Assembly: GCA_022720335.1 (NCBI GenBank)
Contig: JAIHVJ010000014.1
Coordinates: forward strand, 1 to 20,274
Source: Collinsella sp.
Lineage (GTDB): Bacteria; Actinomycetota; Coriobacteriia; Coriobacteriales; Coriobacteriaceae
Length of the DNA: 20,274 nt
Direction: 5' to 3'
Under the pieces are notes generated by a model. That model had not been told where the DNA came from. It searched no databases and worked only from the letters and a program-made list of their open reading frames with translations. Shown piece after piece: positions 1 to 6,581 of this stretch. Position 1 is the stretch's first letter. Each line of letters begins with the position of its first letter. Position numbers and translations under genes: made by a program.

Positions 1-1633
1 GGCGCAGACGCTCTCCGACCTTGAGTATCAGCGCATGCGCGTGGCCTCGCTCGCCATTCTGGAGAAGATCGGCGTCGAGACCGGTGGCTCCAACGTGCAA
101 TTTGCCGTGAACCCCAACACCGGCCGCCTGATCGTCATCGAGATGAACCCGCGCGTGAGCCGCTCGTCCGCCCTCGCTTCCAAGGCCACAGGTTTCCCCA
201 TCGCTAAGGCCGCCGCGCGCCTGGCCGTGGGCTACACGCTCGACGAGATCGTCAACGACATCACCAAGGCTACGCCCGCCTGCTTTGAGCCCACGATCGA
301 CTACTGTGTGGTCAAGGTGCCGCGCTTTGCCTTCGAGAAGTTCAAGGGTACCGACCCCACGCTCACTACGCGCATGAAGGCCGTGGGCGAGATCATGGCG
401 ATCGGCCGCACCTTTGAGGAGGCCTTTGGCAAGGCTATGCGCTCGCTGGAGGACGGCCACCAGGGTATCTGCGCCGGTGGCAAAGAGGGTGCCGATAAGC
501 TGAGCGACGACGAGCTTGCTCAGGCCGTGGCAACCCCGACCGAGCATCGCATCTTCTTTGTGGTCGAGGCCCTGCGTCGTGGCTGGGACATCGCTCGCAT
601 CCATGCCATCTGCGGTATCGATCCGTGGTACCTCAACCGTATCAACGATATGGTGCAGGTCCAGCAGAGCATCCGCGGCCTGCGTGTGGAGGATATCGAC
701 GCCGACGCGATGCGTCTGCTCAAGCAGTACGGTACGAGCGACGCCGAGATCGCCGCGCTGACCGGCTCGGACGAGCGCTTTGTGCGCGCCTATCGTAAGG
801 GTCTGGGCGTGGTTCCCAGCATGAAGACGGTCGATACCTGCGCTGCGGAGTTCTCGAGTGCCACGGAGTACCACTACAAGACGTACGAGAACATCTACCG
901 CACGAGCCCGGATGCCAAGAAGTGCGTGGCTCCCGACGAGACCACGCCGGCGGACAAGCCCAAGGCGATGATCCTGGGCGCCGGCCCCAACCGTATTGGC
1001 CAGGGTATCGAGTTCGATTACTGCTGCGTGCACGCGAGCTACGCGCTGGCGGCCCGCGGCTTCGAGACCATCATGGTCAACTGCAACCCCGAGACCGTTT
1101 CGACCGACTACGACACGTCCGACCGCCTTTACTTTGAGCCGCTCACCTACGAGGACGTCATGGATGTCATCGATGTTGAGCGACCCGACGGCGTCGTGGT
1201 GACGCTCGGCGGCCAGACTCCGCTTAAGCTGGCGCGCATGCTCGAGGAAAGCGGCGTGAACATCATGGGCACCAAGCCCGATGCCATCGACTTTGCCGAG
1301 GACCGCGAGCGCTTTGCCGCCCTGCTCGACAAGCTGGGCATTATGTATCCGCCGGCGGGCCAGGCAACCTCGTTTGAGGAGGCCGAGGCCGTGGCCGCGC
1401 ATATTGGCTACCCGCTGCTGGTGCGTCCGAGCTACGTGCTGGGCGGCCGCGGCATGATGATCGCCTACGATGCCGAGCATCTGCGCGATTACATGGCCGA
1501 GGCTGCCCGTTCAGCTTTAGCGAGAGCCTGCAGGCAAAGCTTCGCGAGACCACGCGCCGCATCGCGATGGCGCTGGGAGTCCGCGGCCTGGTTAACGTGC
1601 AGTACGCCATTAAGGGCGAGACCGTTTACGTGA
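1..1633 (+). CDS. carB: Carbamoyl-phosphate synthase large subunit, 5'-truncated by the window and disrupted by an internal deletion/frameshift
   Basis: CarB makes carbamoyl phosphate from bicarbonate, ammonia (supplied by CarA from glutamine) and two ATP, for pyrimidine and arginine synthesis in the cytoplasm. The reading frame is open from base 2, so the true start lies upstream. The first residues match E. coli CarB at roughly residue 265 of about 1070, recalled from memory. Recognisable blocks are the end of the first ATP-grasp domain (VETGGSNVQFAVNP, EMNPRVSRSSALASKATG), the helical oligomerisation region, and the start of the second synthetase half (ILGAGPNRIGQGIEFDYCCV, VNCNPETVSTDYD, GGQTPLKLA, RPSYVLGGRGM). 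Homology stops at about 1507. The frame then reads unrelated residues to a stop at 1631-1633, while the true continuation resumes in another frame. The ATG at 35 is internal and is not the start. Identity is certain. Whether the break is real or a sequencing/assembly error cannot be told from one sequence. Confidence 0.9.
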   Translation, partial: AQTLSDLEYQRMRVASLAILEKIGVETGGSNVQFAVNPNTGRLIVIEMNPRVSRSSALASKATGFPIAKAAARLAVGYTLDEIVNDITKATPACFEPTIDYCVVKVPRFAFEKFKGTDPTLTTRMKAVGEIMAIGRTFEEAFGKAMRSLEDGHQGICAGGKEGADKLSDDELAQAVATPTEHRIFFVVEALRRGWDIARIHAICGIDPWYLNRINDMVQVQQSIRGLRVEDIDADAMRLLKQYGTSDAEIAALTGSDERFVRAYRKGLGVVPSMKTVDTCAAEFSSATEYHYKTYENIYRTSPDAKKCVAPDETTPADKPKAMILGAGPNRIGQGIEFDYCCVHASYALAARGFETIMVNCNPETVSTDYDTSDRLYFEPLTYEDVMDVIDVERPDGVVVTLGGQTPLKLARMLEESGVNIMGTKPDAIDFAEDRERFAALLDKLGIMYPPAGQATSFEEAEAVAAHIGYPLLVRPSYVLGGRGMMIAYDAEHLRDYMAEAARSALARACRQSFARPRAASRWRWESAAWLTCSTPLRARPFT

Positions 1634-2379
1634 TCGAGGCCAACCCGCGTGCCAGCCGTACCGTGCCGTTCATCTCCAAGGCCACCGGCGTGCCGCTGGC
1701 CAAGTGCGCGGCGCGTATCATGGCGGGCGATTCCATCGCGAGCTTGGGCCTGCCGAGCGACGAGCGTCAGCTGGACTGGTTCTGCATGAAGGAAGCCGTT
1801 ATGCCCTGGGGCCGTTTCCCGGGCGCCGACGTTATCCTGGGGCCCGAGATGAAGTCGACGGGCGAGGTCATGGGTATCGCCAAGAGCTATCCCGAGGCAT
1901 ACGCCAAGACGCAGCTGGCGATCGACTACAAGCTGCCCGACCCGAGCGCCGGCAAGGTGTTCATTAGCGTGTGCGACCGCGACAAGCGTCACATCCTTTC
2001 GGTCGCCCGTATCCTGCGCTACCTGGGCTTTGATATCTGCTCCACCGAGGGTACGGCGCGCGTGCTGCGCGGCGGCAACGTGACCTGCGAGGTCGTGGAG
2101 AAGATCAGCGGCCCGCACGACGGTGAGCGCCCCAACATCGGCGACCTCATCGCCGATGGCAAGATCGCGGTGATCATTAACACGCCGTACGGCCCGGGTT
2201 CGCGTGGCGACGGCTATCTGTTGCGTACCGAGGCGGTGCGCCGCGGCGTGACCTGCGTGACGGCGATGTCTGCCGCCAACACGTACGTGAGCGCCATCGA
2301 GGCGGTGCGCGAGGACCAGCAGGGTCACGGCAGCGCCAACGACATGGGCATGGACGTCATCGCCCTGCAGGACCGGTGA
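1507..2379 (+). CDS. carB: Carbamoyl-phosphate synthase large subunit, 3' portion in a second frame (second ATP-grasp end plus MGS-like domain)
   Basis: This is the remainder of carB, one frame away from the upstream part. It resumes at PFSFSESLQAKLRETTRR and continues with VNVQYAIKGETVYVIEANPR and ASRTVPFISKATGVPLAKCA, the end of the second ATP-grasp domain. The methylglyoxal-synthase-like C-terminal domain follows (KVFISVCDRDKRHILSVARI, STEGTARVLRGG, INTPYGPGSRGDGYLLR), which in this family is the allosteric regulatory domain. About 55 residues expected between LRDYMAEAA and PFSFSES are missing. These carry the conserved DVDAICDGE and AGVHSGDS blocks needed for the second ATP site. The first available ATG is at 1567, inside the domain, so no convincing independent start exists. 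A product made here would be a catalytically dead fragment of about 270 residues. Confidence 0.85.
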   Translation, partial: PFSFSESLQAKLRETTRRIAMALGVRGLVNVQYAIKGETVYVIEANPRASRTVPFISKATGVPLAKCAARIMAGDSIASLGLPSDERQLDWFCMKEAVMPWGRFPGADVILGPEMKSTGEVMGIAKSYPEAYAKTQLAIDYKLPDPSAGKVFISVCDRDKRHILSVARILRYLGFDICSTEGTARVLRGGNVTCEVVEKISGPHDGERPNIGDLIADGKIAVIINTPYGPGSRGDGYLLRTEAVRRGVTCVTAMSAANTYVSAIEAVREDQQGHGSANDMGMDVIALQDR

Positions 2380-3095
2380 CTCGGTAGCACCGTGTGCTGC
2401 CGAAGGGGCTTTGAGCGATGACTAGGGCTGATAAACTGGTAGCCGCCGAGCGCCACGGGGTCCTCGCGCTGGGAGTAGGTGTGGATGAGGGCAGACGAGA
2501 CAGCGTAGGAGACAGCGGCAATAAGGATGAAGCCCTCGCCTGTGAGCGTGACGGCGCCGCCGCTATCGCCACCGGTGAGGTTGACGATAACGACTCTGGC
2601 AAAACCTATAGCGCAGCCGAGGACTTTGCGCGCAGTGAGCCGTTCTTGCCGGAACACGAGCGCTGCCATCAACACGCAGAGAAACGTGTTCATAGCGTTG
2701 ACGATTGAGCCGCGCACACCCGAAGCGTTTGAAACGCCGATATAAAAGAAGGCGTACTGCACGATAGTTTGGGCAAGCGAGAGTCTGATAACGAGTGGCC
2801 ATCCCGTGCGTGAGACGCGAGGCAAGCGACGTCTTGTTATGACTGCAGCGGCAAGTGCGATAGCGCCGGCAAGCATAAAGCGCACGCCAGCGAAGAGAAA
2901 CTCCGATGGTACGTCGCCGTTTTGGATGCCGAGAAGCTCGTAGCCGATCTTGATGCAGGGGATCGCACTGCCCCAGAGCGCGCAGCAGATGAGGGCGAGC
3001 GCAGCTACGCACCATGTGCGCGTGAGAGGGTGGCGCGCGGAGTCGGCGTAAACATCGCAAGAGCTGGCGTCGAGTGCGGATGAGGGTTTGGACAT
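2325..3095 (-). pseudogene. DMT-superfamily (EamA-type) permease, 3'-truncated
   Basis: EamA/DMT proteins are membrane exporters or importers of small metabolites, normally of about 300 residues with ten helices. The start chosen is the ATG at 3093-3095, preceded by GGGAG five bases upstream; the longer frame to 3158 has no such site. About six hydrophobic segments are visible: around CVAALALICCALWGSAIP, LFAGVRFMLAGAIALAAAVI, LVIRLSLAQTIVQYAFFYIG, NAMNTFLCVLMAALVF, VLGCAIGFARVVIVNL and GFILIAAVSYAVSSALI. After GGYQFI (about 222 residues, near position 2430) the frame reads a polar 34-residue tail that runs antisense into the carB 3' end, so the last four helices are missing. It is divergent from the yhcG gene. 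The substrate cannot be predicted. The truncated product is probably non-functional. Confidence 0.7.
2383..2401 (+). terminator. Short hairpin just downstream of carB
   Basis: GGTAGCAC and GTGCTGCC pair over 8 bp with one G-T wobble and a 3-nt loop, starting four bases after the carB stop. No T-tract follows, so this is at best a weak or Rho-assisted terminator. It also lies in the 50-bp strip between the carB stop and the point where the opposing permease gene loses homology. Confidence 0.35.
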
Positions 3096-3156
3096 ACGTC
3101 TCCCAAACGAGGCGAAGCAGAAAACGCCTCTATGGTACGCGCAATTTTGTGTCCGC

Positions 3157-3180
3157 ACGCGTTGATAGCATAGAACGCGT
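3157..3180. promoter_or_regulatory. Inverted repeat in the divergent permease/yhcG intergenic region
   Basis: ACGCGTT and AACGCGT form a perfect 7-bp inverted repeat with a 10-bp spacer. Half-site centres are 17 bp apart, the geometry expected of a dimeric regulator, and the repeat sits 36 bp before the yhcG start. Weak promoter-like elements overlap it. No regulator can be named. Confidence 0.3.
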
Positions 3181-3215
3181 CATGGAACACAAGTTCGTAA
3201 GAAGAGGAGGACGCC

Positions 3216-4358
3216 ATGATGTCAGAGATTACGGGCTATCGTGAGGAAGTTCAGACCATCAAGACGGCGATATTGCGTGCGCAGTATGCTGCGGCGAAGA
3301 GCGCCAACGCTCAGCAGCTGCAGCTCTATTTCGCCGTGGGAGGCTACGTCTCCGCCAACACGCGCAATGGCACGTGGGGAACCAACGCGCTCAAAACCAT
3401 CAGCGAACAATTGCGGAAGGAGCTGCCAGGACTCAGGGGCTTCTCCACAACAAGTCTCAAATATATGCGAATCTTCTTTGAAGCTTGGTCTGCTCCGGGC
3501 GATGAACAGGCGTTTCTCGATTCGTCACTCGTGAGTGACGAATCTTCAGACGGTGGCCTTCTGCAAATTCGTCACTTGCAAGTGCCGAATTCAAACACAT
3601 GTTCTCTCGATGATTTTTTAGCGATTGGGTTTACCCATCATCGGTATATCCTTGCAGGTGCTAAGACCCTTGACGAGCGGCTCTTCTACATTCACAAGTG
3701 CGCATTTGAGCACTTAAGTGTGGAGGCGCTCAAACGCTCGCTGAAGGCGGACGACTTTCATCATCAAGGAGAGGTCTCCAACAACTTCCTCTCAACGCTG
3801 CCAAAGGGTCAGCAGGCGCTGCGCGCTATCGCCACGTTCAAGGACGAGTATCTGCTCGACTTTATCAATGTTGAGGAACTCGGGGTGCGCGATGCGGAGG
3901 ATGTCGACGAGCGCGTGTTAGAGCAAGGCATCGTGCAGAATATCAAGCAGTTCATCATGACGTTCGGTCGAGCCTTCGCGTTTGTGGGAAACCAGTACCA
4001 TCTCGACGCCTTTGGCATCGATCAGTACATCGACCTCCTGTTCTTCAACCGCGACCTCAACTGTTTAGTTGCAGTCGAGCTCAAGAGCGGCCCCTTCAAG
4101 CCGGCCTATCTCGGCCAGCTCTCTGGCTATCTACGCATCCTGGACGACTTTGAGCGTCGCGAGCACGAGAATCCCTCCATAGGCCTTGTGCTTTGCAAAG
4201 GCATGGACAAGGGATTTGTTGACTATGTGATCCAAGACTTCACAAAACCCATGGGTGTGGCCACCTATAAGACGTCGAAGGATATGCCACGAGAGTTGCT
4301 CGATGCTCTGCCGCCCATCGATGACTTACGGATGTTGCTGGAGAGGTCTGATGGGTAG
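3216..4358 (+). CDS. YhcG/DUF1016-family PD-(D/E)XK nuclease domain protein
   Basis: The 380-residue protein has the two-part layout of the YhcG/DUF1016 family. Residues about 15-165 form the N-terminal domain, with VGGYVSANTRNGTWG and LRGFSTTSLKYMR, followed by the linker motif IGFTHHRYIL. Residues about 200-375 form the PD-(D/E)XK nuclease-fold domain, with FVGNQYHLDAFGIDQYIDLL, the ELK motif (E288, K290) after D273, and YLGQLSGYL. These are the residues expected to bind metal and support cleavage. The biological role of the family is poorly defined. It is often found as a mobile accessory gene near restriction or toxin genes, and here it lies between decayed genes and an orphan antitoxin. 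AGGAGG at 3205-3210 lies five bases before the first of two adjacent ATGs. The linker region (codons about 102-126) carries an unusual palindromic repeat cluster. The protein is full length and looks intact. Confidence 0.88.
   Translation: MMSEITGYREEVQTIKTAILRAQYAAAKSANAQQLQLYFAVGGYVSANTRNGTWGTNALKTISEQLRKELPGLRGFSTTSLKYMRIFFEAWSAPGDEQAFLDSSLVSDESSDGGLLQIRHLQVPNSNTCSLDDFLAIGFTHHRYILAGAKTLDERLFYIHKCAFEHLSVEALKRSLKADDFHHQGEVSNNFLSTLPKGQQALRAIATFKDEYLLDFINVEELGVRDAEDVDERVLEQGIVQNIKQFIMTFGRAFAFVGNQYHLDAFGIDQYIDLLFFNRDLNCLVAVELKSGPFKPAYLGQLSGYLRILDDFERREHENPSIGLVLCKGMDKGFVDYVIQDFTKPMGVATYKTSKDMPRELLDALPPIDDLRMLLERSDG
3519..3591. repeat. Two nested palindromes made of four copies of a 10-mer inside yhcG
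   Basis: GATTCGTCACTC at 3519-3530 and GAGTGACGAATC at 3533-3544 form a perfect 12-bp inverted repeat with a 2-bp centre. AATTCGTCACTTG at 3566-3578 meets CAAGTGCCGAATT at 3579-3591 with no spacer and one mismatch. The 10-mer ATTCGTCACT therefore occurs four times in alternating orientation, with the two forward copies 47 bp apart. All of it lies in the linker between the two protein domains. Confidence 0.8.
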
Positions 4359-4441
4359 CGGTAGGAATTGTTCGGTGTTAGAAGCTTATTTCGCTTATGG
4401 CCTTGAGCTTTGCCGATGAGCATGGGGTGGGGAACGTATCA

Positions 4442-4482
4442 AGGCAGAGTTTGTCATGCAATGAGTATGACAAACTCTGCCT
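4442..4482. repeat. Long perfect hairpin upstream of the toxin stub/antitoxin
   Basis: AGGCAGAGTTTGTCAT and ATGACAAACTCTGCCT are perfect 16-bp inverted arms around a 9-nt centre. Two further pairs inside the centre reduce the loop to 5 nt. It begins 84 bp after the yhcG stop and ends 18 bp before the toxin-like stub. No T-tract follows on the plus strand, so it is not a classical terminator. It could be an operator for the ribbon-helix-helix antitoxin, an RNA hairpin in the leader, or a small repeat element. Confidence 0.6.
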
Positions 4483-4500
4483 GGAGTAGAGGATACTTCC

Positions 4501-4569
4501 ATGGCAATTGTCCACCGCAATGCTCTCAAGCATGGTTTGTCTGAGAGGGAGGTTCTAGATAATGACTGA
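4501..4569 (+). pseudogene. Stub of a toxin gene (22 codons) overlapping the antitoxin start
   Basis: The frame reads MAIVHRNALKHGLSEREV followed by LDND and a stop at 4567-4569, which overlaps the antitoxin start at 4562. The KHGLSE pattern near the N-terminus is typical of short toxins of about 80-90 residues that sit directly upstream of this type of antitoxin in actinobacteria (recalled, not searched). Everything after about residue 20 is missing, so the toxin gene appears to have lost its body while keeping its start and the antitoxin ribosome-binding site GGGAGG at 4547-4552. It might instead be a short translated leader. Confidence 0.5.
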
Positions 4570-4810
4570 GTACAAACTAGCTGATGGATCGGTCCTGACA
4601 GACGAAGATATCGAGCGCGAGAGCGTAGAGTTTGAGCAAGAGACTTGGACGGGTCGTCTTGAGCGCATCCATGTCAGGCCTGGCGTTGTTGCTGATGAGC
4701 CGCTTGTTGCAGTTACCGTGCGCTTTCCGGCATCCATGGTGGTGGCAATCGACCGAAAGACGGGGGATCGATCCGATTTTATTCGGCGGGCCGTTTTCCC
4801 TGCGCTGTAG
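4562..4810 (+). CDS. Ribbon-helix-helix antitoxin-like protein, now without an intact toxin partner
   Basis: The 82-residue protein begins MTEYKLADGSVLTDEDIERE, an N-terminal block I recognise from a family of actinobacterial antitoxins, with an acidic toxin-binding segment (EFEQETWTGRL). It ends in a ribbon-helix-helix DNA-binding segment (VTVRFPASMVVAIDRKTGDR then SDFIRRAV). Such antitoxins neutralise a small toxin and repress their own operon through inverted-repeat operators. GGGAGG at 4547-4552 lies nine bases upstream of the ATG and inside the preceding stub. Length and both domains look complete. With the toxin truncated, the gene would be an orphan, perhaps kept for regulation or as an anti-addiction element. 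The specific family is not assigned. Confidence 0.7.
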   Translation: MTEYKLADGSVLTDEDIERESVEFEQETWTGRLERIHVRPGVVADEPLVAVTVRFPASMVVAIDRKTGDRSDFIRRAVFPAL

Positions 4811-5172
4811 TAACGTTGCGTCTCCTAAATCGACCTTGGTTTCGTCGAGGAGGTAGATCTTGAGGATGAGGTGTCCTGCTTCGGTGAACCCGTTCTCGAA
4901 GACGGGCAGCACGCGCGACACGGACTACCGCGACCTCCTGACCTTCCGCGACGGGGAGTAGCGGCTTGGCGGTGTGCGGCGCCGGCACGTGACGGTGGCG
5001 GGCATGAGGCTTGGCCTTCGCGACGGCATGTTCTTTAGAGTTTGCGGTGCATGATGGCACGGCCGTTTTCAAATCGTGAAACATTGCCCGGGAATGAGTA
5101 ACAGGCTTTGGTTCGTACATCCGTTATAACGGGAGTTGCAAGAAGTGACATCCGTGACGAGAGGTTGAACTC
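4811..5172. other. Gene-free region with possible decayed coding fragments
   Basis: No intact gene is visible. On the minus strand, about 4825-4920 reads VLPVFENGFTEAGHLILKIY then LLDETKVDLG with strongly GC-ending codons, like the remains of a real protein. On the plus strand, 4914-4961 reads RDTDYRDLLTFRDGE to a stop with similar codon quality. Neither has a start, a ribosome-binding site or a recognisable family. The last 130 bases hold the upstream control region of the GH1 gene, with a candidate operator at 5067-5081. A TATAAC at about 5126 could be a -10 element but has no good -35. Confidence 0.4.
5067..5081. promoter_or_regulatory. Candidate RpiR operator upstream of the first GH1 gene
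   Basis: TTTCA-AATCG-TGAAA is an inverted repeat with a 5-bp spacer, about 90 bp upstream of the GH1 start. The same TTTCA-N5-TGAAA layout occurs at 7490-7510 beside rpiR. RpiR-family regulators bind inverted repeats, and several recalled family sites contain TTTCA/TGAAA half-sites. The assignment rests on the two matching copies and their position. Confidence 0.45.
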
Positions 5173-6561
5173 ATGACTCAGCACCGGTTTCCCGAAGGTT
5201 TCCTCTGGGGTGCTTCCACCAGCGCTTTTCAGGTTGAGGGTGGGTATGATGAAGGAGGCAAAGGTCCGGCAACCACCGATCGCGGCCCGGGGCGTCCCGG
5301 CATCGCCGATAACAAGATCGCCTCGGACCACTATCATCACTGGCGTGAGGATGTCGACCTCATGGCCGAGCTCGGCATCAAGGTCTACCGGATGGGTTTC
5401 GCTTGGAGCCGCATCATGCCCGATGCCTCGGGGGATCCCAATCCTGAGGGCTTGGCGTTTTATGACCAGCTGATTGACTACCTGCTGGAGCGAGGGATCG
5501 AGCCCTTGGTCACCCTGTATCACTTCGAATGTCCGAGTGCGTTGGTCGAGGCCTTCGGCGGCTGGAAGAGCCGTAAGATGATCGACTTCTATGTGCGCTA
5601 TGCCGAAATCTGCTTCACGCACTTCAAGGGGCGCGTCAAGCGCTGGGTTACCGTGAATGAACAGCTAATTGCGACCTCCGCGCCCAGCAACACGGGTGAC
5701 ACCGAAACCGATCCGCGCCAACGGCAGAAGAACGCCTACCAGATGAGCTATCATGTCGCTCTTGCCGAGCATCGCGCCATCGCGTGCCTGCGACAGATCG
5801 ACCCCGATGCGCAGATCGGCCCCGTTGTCGCCATGCAGGTGGTCAACCCGCGGACGAGCGCTTCGGCGGATGTGCTTGCGGCCATGAACGCCGAGGAGAT
5901 GATGCAGAACTACCTGCTCGACCTGAGTGTGCGCGGCGACATCTCGCCTTATGCGCGCTATTACCTGGAGCGCGAAGGTTTCTACCCTGTTGTTGAGTGC
6001 GGGGACCACGACATCCTGGTCGCGACGAGGCCCGATTTTCTTGGGGTGAACTACTATTTCAGCAATTGTGCGCATGAGCGCACGGAGCCCATCCGCTTCG
6101 ACCGGTTCCCTCCGTGGTCGGGCGGGGATTTCGAACTCTGCGATAACCCTGCGATCGCGCCGACCGAGTGGATGTCGAACGGCATCGACCCCCTTGGGCT
6201 TCGCGTGGGCATGCGCAAGCTCTACGATCGCTACCAGCTTCCGATGATCGTCACGGAGAACGGCATGGCGCTTTCCGAGTCACTTGACGAGGAGAACAGG
6301 GTGCATGATGCCGTGCGCATCGAATACCTTTCACGACATTTGGGCGAGGTCGAGGAGCTCATTCGCGAAGGCTATCCCGTCTTCGGCTACTGCGTTTGGA
6401 GCCTCATGGATCTATGCTCAAGTCATCAGGGGTTCACTAAGCGCTACGGCCTTCTGTATGTCGATCGCACGGAAACCGATGCGAAGCAATGCGCTCGTTT
6501 CAGGAAGGACAGCTTCTTCTGGTATCAGGACGTGATTAGAGAAAACGGCTTGCCCTGCTGA
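5173..6561 (+). CDS. GH1 6-phospho-beta-glucosidase (first copy)
   Basis: This 462-residue cytoplasmic enzyme of glycoside hydrolase family 1 is predicted to cleave 6-phosphorylated beta-glucosides delivered by the PTS. The N-terminal signature FPEGFLWGASTSAFQVEGG is present. The acid/base glutamate is E163 in TVNEQ and the nucleophile is E362 in IVTENG. The phosphate-binding triad of 6-phospho enzymes is visible as S416, K423 and Y425 in DLCSSHQGFTKRYG, with the S-x6-K-x-Y spacing of LacG. The residue after S416 is serine rather than the tryptophan of 6-phospho-beta-galactosidases, favouring gluco-type substrates. GAGAGG lies about nine bases before the ATG. The gene is alone on the plus strand, convergent with rpiR. 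It differs from the second GH1 copy in the aglycone side (LYHFECPSALVEAFGG against LSHYETPLALVNKYCG) and is shorter at the N-terminus, so it probably has a different substrate preference. Confidence 0.9.
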   Translation: MTQHRFPEGFLWGASTSAFQVEGGYDEGGKGPATTDRGPGRPGIADNKIASDHYHHWREDVDLMAELGIKVYRMGFAWSRIMPDASGDPNPEGLAFYDQLIDYLLERGIEPLVTLYHFECPSALVEAFGGWKSRKMIDFYVRYAEICFTHFKGRVKRWVTVNEQLIATSAPSNTGDTETDPRQRQKNAYQMSYHVALAEHRAIACLRQIDPDAQIGPVVAMQVVNPRTSASADVLAAMNAEEMMQNYLLDLSVRGDISPYARYYLEREGFYPVVECGDHDILVATRPDFLGVNYYFSNCAHERTEPIRFDRFPPWSGGDFELCDNPAIAPTEWMSNGIDPLGLRVGMRKLYDRYQLPMIVTENGMALSESLDEENRVHDAVRIEYLSRHLGEVEELIREGYPVFGYCVWSLMDLCSSHQGFTKRYGLLYVDRTETDAKQCARFRKDSFFWYQDVIRENGLPC

Positions 6562-6562
6562 G

Positions 6563-6578
6563 CGTCGGTGGTCCGACG
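6563..6578. terminator. Hairpin between convergent GH1 and rpiR genes
   Basis: CGTCGG-TGGT-CCGACG forms a 6-bp hairpin filling almost all of the 20-bp gap between the GH1 stop (6561) and the rpiR stop (6582). It has no T-tract on either side, so it can only be a weak bidirectional terminator. Confidence 0.4.
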
Positions 6579-6581
6579 AGA

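Noticed and set aside
1489..2328. Minus-strand open frame of 279 codons opposite carB
   Set aside because: Shadow of the carB 3' half, with His/Asp/Ala-rich composition and no motif.
5107..5131. TTGGTT and TATAAC as a promoter for the first GH1 gene
   Set aside because: The two hexamers are only about 11 bp apart, and no other -35 fits the -10-like sequence.
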